64,000 nucleotides of DNA from a cyanobiont of Ornithocercus magnificus (GTDB lineage: Bacteria; Cyanobacteriota; Cyanobacteriia; PCC-6307; Cyanobiaceae), in assembly GCA_007996965.1 (NCBI GenBank), contig BIMP01000001.1, positions 310,001 through 374,000 of the forward strand. Direction: 5' to 3'. A program made the position numbers and the translations under genes. Below are positions 18,926 through 28,284 of this stretch, in pieces; the stretch's first letter is position 1, and the number at the start of each line of letters is the position of its first letter. Below the pieces are notes generated by a model. That model saw nothing but the letters and a program-made list of their open reading frames with translations. It ran no database searches and had not been told where the DNA came from.

Positions 18926-19522
18926 CTAATACATACTGGGTAGTCTTGGTATTACAGTGCCCCGGCGCAGTAGGCTCCAGCAACCAGGTGACGACCAGGC
19001 AAGAACTGTACTGGCAGAACCCGACAAGGGAGGCCATGGCAATGGAGCTAATAAAGGAAGATCAGGGAAGCAACTTGAAGCTTGCTGATCATCGAGGGAT
19101 GGTGCATGTCCTGCTAAATTAGCACTGGTGGTTGCTAGAGGACCGACACATCTTAAAAGTCGCTGTAGGACACTACAAGCGGGTACACGCAAACCTAAAT
19201 TTCTAGCTTCAGCTCCCGGATGTAGCAACTCCACCTCTACCCCTTGAGCAGGTAGAACGAGGGTGAGTGCACCTGGCCAATGTGACCATGCCAATGCCTC
19301 TATTTCATTACGAACTTGAGGCTGCACGTACTGAAGTAATTCTTCTACTGTTGCTGCCATTAAGATCAATGGCTTGTCTTTTGGCCGACGCTTTAGCTTC
19401 CAGAGTTGTGCAGCATGTTGTGGTAGTGCTGCTAGAGCAGGTAGAGTATCGGTCGGTACAATTGCGGCTCCGCCAGCAAGCAATGCGCTAGACATAGCTT
19501 GTCGAGCAAGAATCTTAGCCAT
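18926..19522 (-). CDS. Sua5/YciO/YrdC (TsaC-like) protein
   Basis: About 198 residues with the YrdC-domain pattern: VPTDTLPALAALP, KLKRRPKDKPLILMA and GPLATTSANLAG. The family makes threonylcarbamoyl-AMP for the t6A modification of tRNAs. From the ATG at 19,522 the protein begins MAKILARQAMSSALLAGGA. The usual VPTDTvYGL motif is changed to VPTDTLPAL, which is also seen in marine picocyanobacteria as I recall. It overlaps the prmC stop, so both form one operon on the minus strand. Confidence 0.82.
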   Translation of the reverse strand: MAKILARQAMSSALLAGGAAIVPTDTLPALAALPQHAAQLWKLKRRPKDKPLILMAATVEELLQYVQPQVRNEIEALAWSHWPGALTLVLPAQGVEVELLHPGAEARNLGLRVPACSVLQRLLRCVGPLATTSANLAGHAPSLDDQQASSCFPDLPLLAPLPWPPLSGSASTVLAWSSPGCWSLLRRGTVIPRLPSMY

Positions 19523-20441
19523 GGCTTTCAACCTTCTTTCTATTTAGAGTGCTCAGAGGTCGTCTACCAATTGCGAAGCGTTGAATGCCCTGCAGATCAG
19601 TAGCAGTTTGGACCTCGACTAGTCCACTAGCATGCATTAGTTCAGAAACTTCTTTGCTCTGGTCGTGATGATGCTCAAGTAACAACCAGCCTCTTGGGGC
19701 AAGCGCCAAAATGGCTTGCTTCACCAATATTCGGATGGATTGAAGACCATCTGGACCACCAGAAAGGGCAAACCTAGGTTCGTAGTCCTTAATGATTGGG
19801 TCGAGACCCGCAATGAGAGTTTCAGGTATATAAGGGGGGTTACAGACCACCAAATCAAACTGGCCCCACCAAGGCTGGACTGCATCCCACCAGTTACCTA
19901 AATGTAGAGACCAACATCTATTAGGTACTAGTCGCTTGAGATTAAGTGCCGCTGTGCGAAGCGCTAACAAACTACAATCGGTAGCATGTCCTGACCAAAC
20001 AGATAGAGCTTGGGCGAGAGCTACAGCAAGAGCGCCAGAACCCGTTCCAAGATCGGCCCATCGTCCTGAAGTATTGCTGTGTTCTTCAATACATCCAAGC
20101 GCAAGGTCTATTAGTAATTCTGTTTCTTGTCGCGGGATTAATACATCAGAGTTAACCTCAAGCAAGAAGTCGCGCCAGGGACAAATCCCAACTAAGTACT
20201 GTAGCGGCACTTGCTCAGCAAGATGCTGTTGCCAGAGATGTTGCAGCTTTGTAGGTTCAAGCTGCAAGTGAATGTTTTGGTCAGGGTACAGCCGACATTC
20301 TTGTAATAGCTGCCATGATACACCACCAGCAAGATCAAGCAACCAGTCAAAGTTAGCAGCACAACCACCTCCAAGCAACTGCCGCTGCCGCCAAGCCAGC
20401 AGCTCCAATGCTAGGCAGTTTTGGGGTAGATAGTCAGTCAC
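19515..20441 (-). CDS. prmC: Release factor glutamine methyltransferase PrmC
   Basis: A SAM-dependent enzyme that methylates the GGQ glutamine of peptide release factors. The 308-residue protein has the NPPYIPE active-site motif, a SAM-binding ADLGTGSGALAVALA motif and PRQETELL upstream. It starts with GTG at 20,441. The N-terminal helical domain (residues 1-95) is present and length is normal. It overlaps the tsaC-like gene downstream. Confidence 0.93.
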   Translation of the reverse strand: MTDYLPQNCLALELLAWRQRQLLGGGCAANFDWLLDLAGGVSWQLLQECRLYPDQNIHLQLEPTKLQHLWQQHLAEQVPLQYLVGICPWRDFLLEVNSDVLIPRQETELLIDLALGCIEEHSNTSGRWADLGTGSGALAVALAQALSVWSGHATDCSLLALRTAALNLKRLVPNRCWSLHLGNWWDAVQPWWGQFDLVVCNPPYIPETLIAGLDPIIKDYEPRFALSGGPDGLQSIRILVKQAILALAPRGWLLLEHHHDQSKEVSELMHASGLVEVQTATDLQGIQRFAIGRRPLSTLNRKKVESHG

Positions 20442-20795
20442 TAAAATGCTTCAGCTTGTACAAATCTCTTAGCGCAATCAGCGCAGGTCACAACTAAAGA
20501 TCCGGAACTAGAAATCACGTAGTATCCTATCAAGACGTTTAGCAAGAAGCATGCTTATTAATTGCATAACCTCAGGTTTGATAGACTGCAAACCCTAGTT
20601 GTTCAGGCTCAACAAATATTGGAACCAAGCTGGGATAGCTCACGCGATTGGCAGTTGCTAATTAAGCACTTTATGTGGCTGTCGTAAGGAGTGAAGAAGA
20701 TGCATTTGCCTCCCTACAACAAATTTAGGGCTAACTAGCCCCTAAATACCAGTCATTTAGTTTGGAGTAGAGAAACTAAGTTTCTTCAGGTGACC
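20442..20795. other. Intergenic between prmC start and thioesterase end
   Basis: About 350 bases. A hairpin at 20,723-20,747 (ATTTAGGGCT opposite AGCCCCTAAAT, one bulge) lies past the end of the minus-strand thioesterase gene and may terminate it. A 30-codon minus-strand frame just upstream of prmC with a CxxC pair was noticed but is too weak to call. Confidence 0.5.
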
Positions 20796-21263
20796 TTATC
20801 CCTCAGCTGGTCCACAGCGTACACGAGCAATACAAGAAGCAAGAGGCTCTGGTGGCCTTCGCAGCACCTGCATTTGACATCCAGAACGACGTACTACCAC
20901 CATATCTACTTGCGCTTCTGCCAAACACCGATTCTCATCATCCACAATCCGGCAACTCCAAGGTAGACGAACTCCAACAGCAGGTAGTAAGCGGCTCTTC
21001 AGTGTCACAACGTCGCCATGACGCAGCGCTTGGTGGTAATCCAGTTTAAGGCAAACTACTGGGATACTGATCCCCTCTTCTGATAGCTTGTCGTAGTCGA
21101 TACCAACGGCAGAAAGAGTTTCGACGCGAGCCTCTTCAAGCCAGCCCACATACGCACCATGCCACATTATGCCACTGTAATCAGTGTCTTGCGGTAATAC
21201 ACGCTTGCGCAGCGTCCAAGTCGCGGCGCTGCTCGTAACGCTCTCGGCACTCGCCTCATTCAT
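20796..21263 (-). CDS. Hotdog-fold acyl-CoA thioesterase
   Basis: A 155-residue protein of the 4-hydroxybenzoyl-CoA thioesterase/YbgC-like family. The active-site region DTDYSGIMWHGAYVGWLEEAR (about residues 26-46) has the aspartate, glycine and tyrosine typical of the family. In cyanobacteria a related enzyme hydrolyses DHNA-CoA in phylloquinone synthesis; that role is possible but the gene context does not prove it. It diverges from the universal stress protein gene, 40 bases away. Confidence 0.78.
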   Translation of the reverse strand: MNEASAESVTSSAATWTLRKRVLPQDTDYSGIMWHGAYVGWLEEARVETLSAVGIDYDKLSEEGISIPVVCLKLDYHQALRHGDVVTLKSRLLPAVGVRLPWSCRIVDDENRCLAEAQVDMVVVRRSGCQMQVLRRPPEPLASCIARVRCGPAEG

Positions 21264-21303
21264 TCAGGAATTTCAGGTATAGGTTGCAGCCTAAGCTGCC
21301 TGA

Positions 21304-22173
21304 GTGACGATGTTCCGAAATGTGTTGATTGCCGATTCCGGCAAGGGACATGTGGAGGATATGGTGCAGATGCTGCAGAATCTCCCAGCTTTCCAGAAGG
21401 CGAAGCTCAACCTTTTACATGTTGTTGATGAACAGACTTCTGGTGATGTATCGGCTCACCGAGATCAGGCAGATTTGCTACTAACTTCTGCAATGGACAA
21501 AATTGGACTGAAGCCAGAAGATGTGAATAAAATTATTCGCCAAGGAGACCCAAAGCAGACCGTACTTGCAGTCGCTGATGAGTTAAATGCTGACTTAATC
21601 ATCATGGGATCCCGTGGTCTTGGGCGCCTGCAATCAATTTTAGCAAACAGTACTAGTCAGTACGTGTTTCAGTTATCGACCCGCCCAATGCTGCTGGTTC
21701 GTGATGACATTTACATCCGCCACATCAACAGAGTACTTGTTGCCGTGGACGGTACTGGGGTCGGCAATGATGCTATTAAGATTGCCTGCGAGCTGACTAG
21801 CCAGATTCCTGGCGGCCAACTAACTGGCATACATTTAAGCCGTCAAGACTTAGTGGCAACACGTGGAGGGCAAACCAAAGCTGATGAGGTACTCAGGACA
21901 GCTGTAGCAAGGGCTAGGTCTTTTGGGGTTGCTATGGCTCCTCTGCATAGAACTGGAGTAGATATTGGCAAGGGAGTTTGTGCTGCTGCAGAAGAAATTA
22001 GAGCTGATTTGGTGGTAATCGCCTCTCAAGATCGACGTCCTCTCATAGCTCGTCAGCTTGTCGATCTAGACAAGCTGCTAGGGAGCTCGGCCAGTGACTA
22101 CATACGCGTGCACGCTCAGGCACCAGTCTTGCTAGTGCGTGAACCGGAACAGCGGGTTAGCAGTGTTGGCTAG
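21304..22173 (+). CDS. Universal stress protein, two UspA domains
   Basis: A 289-residue protein made of two tandem UspA domains (about 1-138 and 142-285). The first has a nucleotide-binding-like [20 protein letters not shown]. The second has a weaker version, [13 protein letters not shown], ending GSSASDYI. Function of this cyanobacterial pair is unknown. The start may be GTG 21,304 or ATG 21,310. Its stop codon overlaps the psbM stop on the opposite strand. Confidence 0.85.
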   Translation: MTMFRNVLIADSGKGHVEDMVQMLQNLPAFQKAKLNLLHVVDEQTSGDVSAHRDQADLLLTSAMDKIGLKPEDVNKIIRQGDPKQTVLAVADELNADLIIMGSRGLGRLQSILANSTSQYVFQLSTRPMLLVRDDIYIRHINRVLVAVDGTGVGNDAIKIACELTSQIPGGQLTGIHLSRQDLVATRGGQTKADEVLRTAVARARSFGVAMAPLHRTGVDIGKGVCAAAEEIRADLVVIASQDRRPLIARQLVDLDKLLGSSASDYIRVHAQAPVLLVREPEQRVSSVG

Positions 22174-22274
22174 CCCTCGCGGCTACTGGTCTGGATGTAA
22201 AGGATGATCAGGAAGATTGCAGGCACTAGCACAAACAACAAGCTAGCAACAAAACCAAGGTCGTTGGTTTCCAT
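22170..22274 (-). CDS. psbM: Photosystem II protein PsbM
   Basis: A 34-residue single-helix protein on the minus strand starting [18 protein letters not shown] and ending YIQTSSREG, a clear PsbM match. PsbM lies at the dimer interface of photosystem II in the thylakoid. Its length is exactly that of the family. Its stop codon overlaps the stop codon of the universal stress protein gene on the other strand through a shared CTAG. Confidence 0.96.
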   Translation of the reverse strand: METNDLGFVASLLFVLVPAIFLIILYIQTSSREG

Positions 22275-22336
22275 AGCCTCAGATGAACGAGAATGCGGCG
22301 AAGGTATCACCGCCAGTACAAACTCCCATGCCGCCG

Positions 22337-22744
22337 TCAGGCCTTGTCCTCTTCATCAGCTCTTGGTTCGTATTGGGGTCCAGGCGGCAAAGTTGCTGTC
22401 TGGGCCTCTTTCAACTGCTTCTCCAGCTGCTTTTGACCAGATTGCGGACGCGTCGTGACAATTACAGATCTCTCCACCAATGTCTGGCAAGCTAGGCGCC
22501 AGTGATCTGGCCGACGCCGTAGCCGAGAATCTTCTACAGGTGTTCGCGGTGATAGGGGTTGGCTACCAAGACCACCCTCGATGCTCACAAAGCAGGTGAT
22601 GCACTGTCCACAGCCACCACAATTGCCAAGCTGCCCCTTCAATCCATAAAGCGCAATGCCCTCGCGGATAGCAATCTCACGCAAGTTTTCGCCGGGCAGG
22701 CATTCAACGTCACGACCTTCGCGAACAAATCGAACAATTGGCAT
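22337..22744 (-). CDS. 2Fe-2S ferredoxin-like protein
   Basis: A 135-residue protein with iron-sulfur ligands spaced C42-x5-C48-x2-C51 and C86 (counted from the ATG at 22,744), with an extra C45 inside the loop. The start gives [22 protein letters not shown]. The C-terminal 35 residues after the ferredoxin fold are rich in Q, K and E. It is a soluble electron carrier of unknown partner. It sits 62 bases upstream of psbM on the same strand and diverges from psbB. A longer N-terminus (from 22,768) is possible. Confidence 0.85.
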   Translation of the reverse strand: MPIVRFVREGRDVECLPGENLREIAIREGIALYGLKGQLGNCGGCGQCITCFVSIEGGLGSQPLSPRTPVEDSRLRRRPDHWRLACQTLVERSVIVTTRPQSGQKQLEKQLKEAQTATLPPGPQYEPRADEEDKA

Positions 22745-22989
22745 GGAGGGGTCAGCAGTCCGATACATTCTGGGCTGCTACTTTGCGATTTGTAACTGGT
22801 CCCCTTCTTCTGTTTAAGGGACCTTGAAGCCGTGGCAGTTACTTGAATTTGACGTGATCATGTGGACGTCCGACCTATGCTGTATACCCTCTGCCTTTAG
22901 AGGAAGCCCTTTACTATCCACAGGTTTTAAAAAACACAACTAAAGAAGCTGCTCTACGCAGTTTCAATAAAACCCGAAATTTAGACCCT

Positions 22990-24558
22990 ATGGGATTACC
23001 CTGGTATCGGGTGCATACAGTCGTTATTAACGACCCAGGCCGACTCTTGGCCGTGCACCTCATGCACACCGCCCTAGTCGCCGGCTGGGCTGGCTCTATG
23101 GCTCTGTACGAGCTCGCTATATTCGATCCCTCCGATCCGATCCTGAACCCAATGTGGCGTCAGGGCATGTTCGTTATGCCCTTTATGGCCAGGCTAGGTG
23201 TTACCGGTAGCTGGGGAGGCTGGAGTGTTACTGGAGAGACAGGAGTTGATCCAGGTTTCTGGAGCTTCGAGGGAGTTGCTGCAGCCCACATTGTGTTTAG
23301 TGGGCTTCTGTTTCTTGCTGCTATCTGGCACTGGACTTACTGGGACCTTGAGATCTGGCAAGACCCACGAACTGGCGAGCCTGCCCTTGACCTGCCAAAA
23401 ATCTTTGGTATTCACCTGCTTCTTGCTGGCCTTGGCTGCTTCGGTTTTGGAGCGTTTCACCTCACTGGTGTCTTTGGACCCGGGATGTGGGTATCTGATT
23501 CATATGGGCTCACAGGTCATTTAGAGTCAGTCCAGCCTGCTTGGGGACCAGAAGGCTTCAACCCATTTAACCCAGGCGGCATTGTGGCTCACCACATTGC
23601 CGCAGGGATCGTTGGAATCATCGCTGGAATTTTCCACATCACTACCCGACCTCCTGAGCGCTTGTATAAAGCTTTAAGGATGGGTAACATCGAAACTGTG
23701 CTTGCTAGCGCAATTGCAGCAGTCTTTTTTGCAGCCTTTATAGTGGCTGGCACTATGTGGTACGGCTCTGCAGCAACGCCAATTGAGCTCTTTGGACCTA
23801 CTCGTTACCAGTGGGATCAGGGTTACTTCAAGAATGAAATTAATCGTCGAGCACAGACCGCTATTGAGGAAGGCACCAGCATAAATGAGGCATATAGTAA
23901 GATTCCTGAAAAGCTTGCTTTCTATGACTATGTTGGCAATAGTCCTGCTAAAGGTGGACTATTCCGTGTCGGACCCATGGTCAACGGAGACGGCTTGCCA
24001 ACAGGTTGGCTAGGCCACATAAGCTTTTCTGACAGTGAAGGCCGCAACTTACAAGTACGTCGCCTACCTAATTTCTTTGAGAATTTCCCAGTGATCCTGG
24101 AAGACTCTGAAGGTATCGTTCGTGCTGATATTCCTTTCCGGCGAGCTGAAGCCAAATATTCATTCGAGCAGCGTGGCATAGTTGCAACTGTCTCAGGTGG
24201 TGAACTTGACGGTCAAACCTTCACTGATCCAGCACAAGTCAAACGTCTAGCCCGCAAAGCACAGCTTGGCGAAGCTTTTGAGTTTGACCGTGAGACATAC
24301 AGTTCTGATGGTGTTTTCCGAAGTTCCCCCCGTGGTTGGTTTACCTTTGGACACGCAACCTTCGCACTGCTATTTTTCTTCGGCCACATCTGGCATGGAG
24401 CACGTACTCTTTACAGGGATGTGTTTGCTGGAATTGATCCTGACCTTGGTGAGCAGATCGAGTTTGGTCTATTCCAGAAGCTAGGTGACAAATCGTCTCG
24501 ACGCCTTCCTGAGGGCTACGCACCTCCTGCGGCAGCAGGCAGCACCCGCATCAGTTGA
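22990..24558 (+). CDS. psbB: Photosystem II CP47 chlorophyll apoprotein
   Basis: A 522-residue inner antenna protein starting [19 protein letters not shown]. Six membrane helices and many chlorophyll-binding histidines are visible ([44 protein letters not shown]). The large lumenal loop between helices 5 and 6 is intact. It binds chlorophyll a in the core of photosystem II. It is followed 23 bases later by psbT, the usual operon. Confidence 0.99.
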   Translation: MGLPWYRVHTVVINDPGRLLAVHLMHTALVAGWAGSMALYELAIFDPSDPILNPMWRQGMFVMPFMARLGVTGSWGGWSVTGETGVDPGFWSFEGVAAAHIVFSGLLFLAAIWHWTYWDLEIWQDPRTGEPALDLPKIFGIHLLLAGLGCFGFGAFHLTGVFGPGMWVSDSYGLTGHLESVQPAWGPEGFNPFNPGGIVAHHIAAGIVGIIAGIFHITTRPPERLYKALRMGNIETVLASAIAAVFFAAFIVAGTMWYGSAATPIELFGPTRYQWDQGYFKNEINRRAQTAIEEGTSINEAYSKIPEKLAFYDYVGNSPAKGGLFRVGPMVNGDGLPTGWLGHISFSDSEGRNLQVRRLPNFFENFPVILEDSEGIVRADIPFRRAEAKYSFEQRGIVATVSGGELDGQTFTDPAQVKRLARKAQLGEAFEFDRETYSSDGVFRSSPRGWFTFGHATFALLFFFGHIWHGARTLYRDVFAGIDPDLGEQIEFGLFQKLGDKSSRRLPEGYAPPAAAGSTRIS

Positions 24559-24581
24559 CTCACTACTGAGGAGCTTGAACT

Positions 24582-24677
24582 ATGGAAAGCTTTGCCTACA
24601 TCCTTATCCTCACCCTGGCTATTGCTACACTCTTCTTCGCAATTGCCTTTCGCGATCCGCCAAAGATTGGTAAATAA
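24582..24677 (+). CDS. psbT: Photosystem II protein PsbT
   Basis: A 31-residue single-helix protein, [19 protein letters not shown] followed by a short basic tail ending DPPKIGK. This is a clear PsbT. It lies near the photosystem II dimer interface. The preceding GAGGAG (24,568-24,573) serves as ribosome binding site. A very long hairpin begins eight bases after the stop. Confidence 0.97.
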   Translation: MESFAYILILTLAIATLFFAIAFRDPPKIGK

Positions 24678-24684
24678 TCAATAG

Positions 24685-24752
24685 ACCAATAAACTAAGCC
24701 CCCGACCGAAGTTCCGTTGCTGAAACTTCGGTCGGGGGCTTAGTTTATTGGT
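24685..24752 (+). terminator. Very long terminator hairpin after psbBT
   Basis: The arms 24,686-24,713 and 24,724-24,751 are exact reverse complements (28 base pairs; one further A-T pair extends it to 24,685/24,752) around a 10-base loop. The inner part is rich in G and C. It lies eight bases after psbT. There is no uninterrupted T-run, but the stem is strong enough to end transcription and to protect the psbBT mRNA 3' end. Confidence 0.85.
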
Positions 24753-25095
24753 TACTTACAGTGCTCTACGGTACTCTCTACTATAAGTAAAGAAATCTAG
24801 AACAATCTTTAGAGTCTTTCAAGCTCGCATCACCCTAGTATACAAAAACCACCAGTCAAGCAGACAAAACCTACACTTTGCCACTGTTTTATCTTCACTG
24901 ATTCCAAGCTATCAGCGGCTTCGTCATGACCATCTACTGGAAGGTCCACTCTAGAGGAACACAAGCTCCTCTCGCTGCTATCTGTACATGTTGTGGAAGA
25001 TAGTACTTAGCTGTGTAGAATGTCTACCTAGCCAATCGGTCAGCGGGCCGAGAGGTCTGTTTCACACTGCCATGAGGCAGAGCCGCCAGAAGTAC
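24753..25095. other. Gap between psbT and rpsA; nrdR not present
   Basis: About 340 bases without a convincing gene. In other marine picocyanobacteria I recall the NrdR repressor gene here; no frame in this stretch resembles it. The rpsA promoter should lie here. Confidence 0.5.
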
Positions 25096-26181
25096 ATGCA
25101 AGCCACCACGTCCGAGACACTTCAGGAAATACAGGTCAATCCAGACGACGACGACAACAACACTGAGAGCTCTACTATCACGGAGCTCAGTGAAGCTGAT
25201 ACAGAGGTTTCAGAAGACCTATCGAGTGGGGGTGACCTATACAGCCGTACAGCTGTTCGTGATCTAGATGGCGTGGGATTCACAGTAGATGAATTCGCTT
25301 CCCTGCTTAGTAAATATGACTATAACTTTAAGCCGGGCGACATTGTGAACGGCACCGTCTTCGCTCTCGAGACAAAGGGCGCAATGATTGACATTGGTGC
25401 CAAAACTGCTGCATTCATGCCTGTACAAGAGGTTTCAATCAACAGGGTTGAAGGTCTCAGCGATGTACTACAGCCAGGTGAGGTACGTGAATACTTCATC
25501 ATGAGTGAGGAAAATGAAGATGGTCAGCTTTCTCTATCAATCCGCCGCATTGAATACCAGCGAGCCTGGGAACGGGTACGCCAACTTCAAAAGGAAGATG
25601 CAACAATATACTCCGAGGTTTTTGCCACAAACCGCGGTGGTGCCCTAGTGCGCGTAGAGGGACTACGAGGATTTATCCCTGGCTCTCATATCAGTACTCG
25701 TAAACCTAAGGAAGAGCTAGTTGCTGACTTCCTACCTCTGAAGTTTCTAGAAGTAGACGAGGAACGTAACCGACTTGTACTGAGTCATCGCCGCGCACTT
25801 GTAGAGCGAAAGATGAACCGTCTAGAAGTTGGCGAGGTAGTTATTGGCACTGTACGTGGTATTAAACCTTATGGTGCTTTCATTGATATAGGAGGTGTCA
25901 GTGGCCTTTTACACATCTCAGAGATTAGCCATGAGCATATAGAAACACCACACTCGGTTCTTAACGTGAATGATCAGATGAAGGTAATGATTATTGACCT
26001 CGATGCCGAGCGCGGCAGGATATCATTATCTACCAAGGCTCTCGAACCTGAACCTGGTGATATGCTTACTGATCCTCAGAAAGTCTTTGACCGCGCAGAG
26101 GAGATGGCAGCACGTTACAAGCAGATGCTAATGGAGCAGGCAGAGGATGGTGAAGATCAAATAGATATGATAATGACCTGA
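25096..26181 (+). CDS. rpsA: 30S ribosomal protein S1 homologue
   Basis: An approximately 361-residue protein with three S1 RNA-binding domains (about residues 80-150, 165-230 and 247-316), the usual cyanobacterial/plastid length. The third domain has GTVRGIKPYGAFIDIGGVSGLLHISE. The first 60 residues are acidic and low-complexity. It helps mRNA binding to the ribosome. I choose the ATG at 25,096 (MQATTSETLQEI); the frame is open back to 24,988 with starts at 25,075 and earlier, so the N-terminus is uncertain. Confidence 0.9.
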   Translation: MQATTSETLQEIQVNPDDDDNNTESSTITELSEADTEVSEDLSSGGDLYSRTAVRDLDGVGFTVDEFASLLSKYDYNFKPGDIVNGTVFALETKGAMIDIGAKTAAFMPVQEVSINRVEGLSDVLQPGEVREYFIMSEENEDGQLSLSIRRIEYQRAWERVRQLQKEDATIYSEVFATNRGGALVRVEGLRGFIPGSHISTRKPKEELVADFLPLKFLEVDEERNRLVLSHRRALVERKMNRLEVGEVVIGTVRGIKPYGAFIDIGGVSGLLHISEISHEHIETPHSVLNVNDQMKVMIIDLDAERGRISLSTKALEPEPGDMLTDPQKVFDRAEEMAARYKQMLMEQAEDGEDQIDMIMT

Positions 26182-26201
26182 TCAGGATCGACACAATTGG
26201 C

Positions 26202-27023
26202 ATGGGGCAACTTAGGCTAAGACAGAAACCTATCAGTACAGTCAAAGGAATTCTCTTCGACAAAGATGGCACTCTCTCTTACAGTGAACCTTATCTGCTC
26301 AATCTAGCTTCAGCAAGGATCAGAGTCCTAAAAGAACAGCTCCGGTCAATACACAGCAATGAAACTGTTGCTAGGCGAGCGGCTGCTTCGCTTGCATCAG
26401 TTTGTGGCATTCAAATGGATCGAATGCAAAATGCTACTAGTCTTGACCCGGCAGGGCTGCTTGCCGTGGCATCACGAGAGCACAACATGATTTCGACAGC
26501 TGCTGTGCTCTGCTTGCAGGGCCATACTTGGTCTGAGGCTTTGCTACTAGCCGAGAAAATATTTAGTGAAGTAGATATATTGTTGCAACGAGACACTAAC
26601 CTTGTAAAACGTCCGTTAGTTACTGGCGCACGGGACGCATTATCAAGAATGTGTATGGCAGGAATCGCCTGTGCGGTTATGAGCAATGACACTCGCGCAA
26701 GTATTAATGACTTCCTGAAGTGCCAAGGTCTTGGTAGGTTTATAGCCGATTTTTGGGGGGCAGATGATTACCCAAGTAAGCCAAAGCCTCAAGCGGTATA
26801 TATGCTTTGCCAGCGTCTCAAACTAGAACCAGCTGAGTGTGCCCTTGTTAGTGATTCAGAGGCTGACCTCGTAATGGCTCAGCAAGCTGGAGTTGGAGTA
26901 AGTCTGGGCTTTACGTCCGGTTGGAGTCAATCGCCACATCTTAGTGCCCATAACTATCTAATCAATCATTGGGAGGAACTTACAGCAATGCCCGTACAGT
27001 GCTCGACAAAAGCACTGTCATGA
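26202..27023 (+). CDS. HAD-superfamily phosphatase (phosphoglycolate phosphatase-like)
   Basis: A 273-residue haloacid-dehalogenase-type hydrolase. The catalytic motif is FDKDGTL (about residues 20-26), motif II is VMSNDTR, and the C-terminal [30 protein letters not shown] carries motifs III and IV. This looks like Gph-type phosphoglycolate phosphatase, which would recycle the product of Rubisco oxygenation, but substrates cannot be told apart by eye. The stop overlaps metK as ATGA. Confidence 0.82.
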   Translation: MGQLRLRQKPISTVKGILFDKDGTLSYSEPYLLNLASARIRVLKEQLRSIHSNETVARRAAASLASVCGIQMDRMQNATSLDPAGLLAVASREHNMISTAAVLCLQGHTWSEALLLAEKIFSEVDILLQRDTNLVKRPLVTGARDALSRMCMAGIACAVMSNDTRASINDFLKCQGLGRFIADFWGADDYPSKPKPQAVYMLCQRLKLEPAECALVSDSEADLVMAQQAGVGVSLGFTSGWSQSPHLSAHNYLINHWEELTAMPVQCSTKALS

Positions 27024-28264
27024 GTCAGTACATCTTTACTTCGGAATCAGTTACGGAGGGTCACCCCGACAAAATTTGCGATCAGATAAGCGATGCCGTG
27101 CTAGACGCTCTACTGGCGCGGGATCCAGCTAGCCGAGTTGCCTGTGAAACTGTAGTTAATACTGGCCTTTGTTTAGTTACTGGAGAAGTTACCTCCAGTG
27201 CTCAGATTGATTTCATACATCTTGTCCGAGGTGTCATACGAGATATTGGCTACACTGGCTCACGCTCTGGTGGGTTTGACGCTGATAGTTGTGCAGTGCT
27301 TGTAGCACTAGACCAGCAATCTCCAGACATCGCACAAGGAGTGAATGAGGCGAGCGGTCATACTGGAGATCCTCTCGATCTGGTTGGGGCAGGAGATCAG
27401 GGAATCATGTTCGGCTATGCCTGCGATGAGACACCTGAACTAATGCCACTTCCAATTAGCCTAGCACACCGATTATCTCGACGGCTTGCCCAAGTTCGTC
27501 ATGATGGTACTCTCAATTATTTACTTCCAGATGGTAAGACACAGGTTAGTGTAGTTTATGAAAACAATAGGCCAGTTGCAATAGACACAATTCTGATCTC
27601 TACTCAACATACTGCAGAGGTACAAGGAAAGGCTAAGACTAAAGAAGTGCAAGATACAATTAGCTGTGATCTGTGGACTAACGTAGTTGAGCCCGCAACT
27701 GCAGATTTACCGCTACGCCCTGATCGTGGACAAACCCGCTTTTTAGTAAATCCAACCGGTAAGTTTGTCGTAGGTGGTCCCCAGGGAGATGCTGGCCTTA
27801 CAGGCCGCAAGATTATTGTTGACACCTATGGTGGCTATGCCCGCCATGGTGGTGGTGCTTTCTCGGGCAAGGATCCAACTAAGGTAGATCGATCAGCAGC
27901 ATATGCGGCGCGCTTTGTAGCAAAGTGCCTAGTAGCTGCCGGTCTTGCAAGTCGCACTGAGGTGCAGTTGAGCTACGCTATTGGTGTGGCTCAGCCAATT
28001 TCAATTTTGGTAGACAGCTTCGGCACGGGCAAGATATCCAACGCTAAGCTCACTGACTTAGTCTACAGACATTTTGATCTTCGACCCGGTGGCATTATTC
28101 GACAGTTCAACCTACAGGAGTTGCCAGCCCAGCGCGGCGGTCGATTTTACCGCAACATCGCTGTATATGGCCACTTCGGTCGCCCTGACTTAAATCTCCC
28201 TTGGGAGAATGTGGCTGACAAAGCCACAGCACTTCTGCAGTCCGAAGCTCAATATATAGAGTGA
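27020..28264 (+). CDS. metK: S-adenosylmethionine synthetase
   Basis: A 414-residue enzyme making S-adenosylmethionine from methionine and ATP. Motifs: [16 protein letters not shown] near the start, [12 protein letters not shown] (the methionine/ATP site) and the glycine-rich [19 protein letters not shown]. The ATG at 27,020 overlaps the upstream stop (ATGA) and gives the conserved [14 protein letters not shown] start. The same gene pair order is known from picocyanobacteria. It is cytosolic. Confidence 0.97.
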   Translation: MSQYIFTSESVTEGHPDKICDQISDAVLDALLARDPASRVACETVVNTGLCLVTGEVTSSAQIDFIHLVRGVIRDIGYTGSRSGGFDADSCAVLVALDQQSPDIAQGVNEASGHTGDPLDLVGAGDQGIMFGYACDETPELMPLPISLAHRLSRRLAQVRHDGTLNYLLPDGKTQVSVVYENNRPVAIDTILISTQHTAEVQGKAKTKEVQDTISCDLWTNVVEPATADLPLRPDRGQTRFLVNPTGKFVVGGPQGDAGLTGRKIIVDTYGGYARHGGGAFSGKDPTKVDRSAAYAARFVAKCLVAAGLASRTEVQLSYAIGVAQPISILVDSFGTGKISNAKLTDLVYRHFDLRPGGIIRQFNLQELPAQRGGRFYRNIAVYGHFGRPDLNLPWENVADKATALLQSEAQYIE

Positions 28265-28284
28265 GGCTTATAAAATTTTAGAGG

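Noticed and set aside
20455-20545. A roughly 30-codon minus-strand frame with a CxxC pair just before prmC
   Set aside because: Too short, no clear start or ribosome binding site, and no family recognised.
22204-22495. Plus-strand frames opposite psbM and the ferredoxin
   Set aside because: psbM and the ferredoxin on the minus strand have clear family signatures; the plus-strand frames are shadows.
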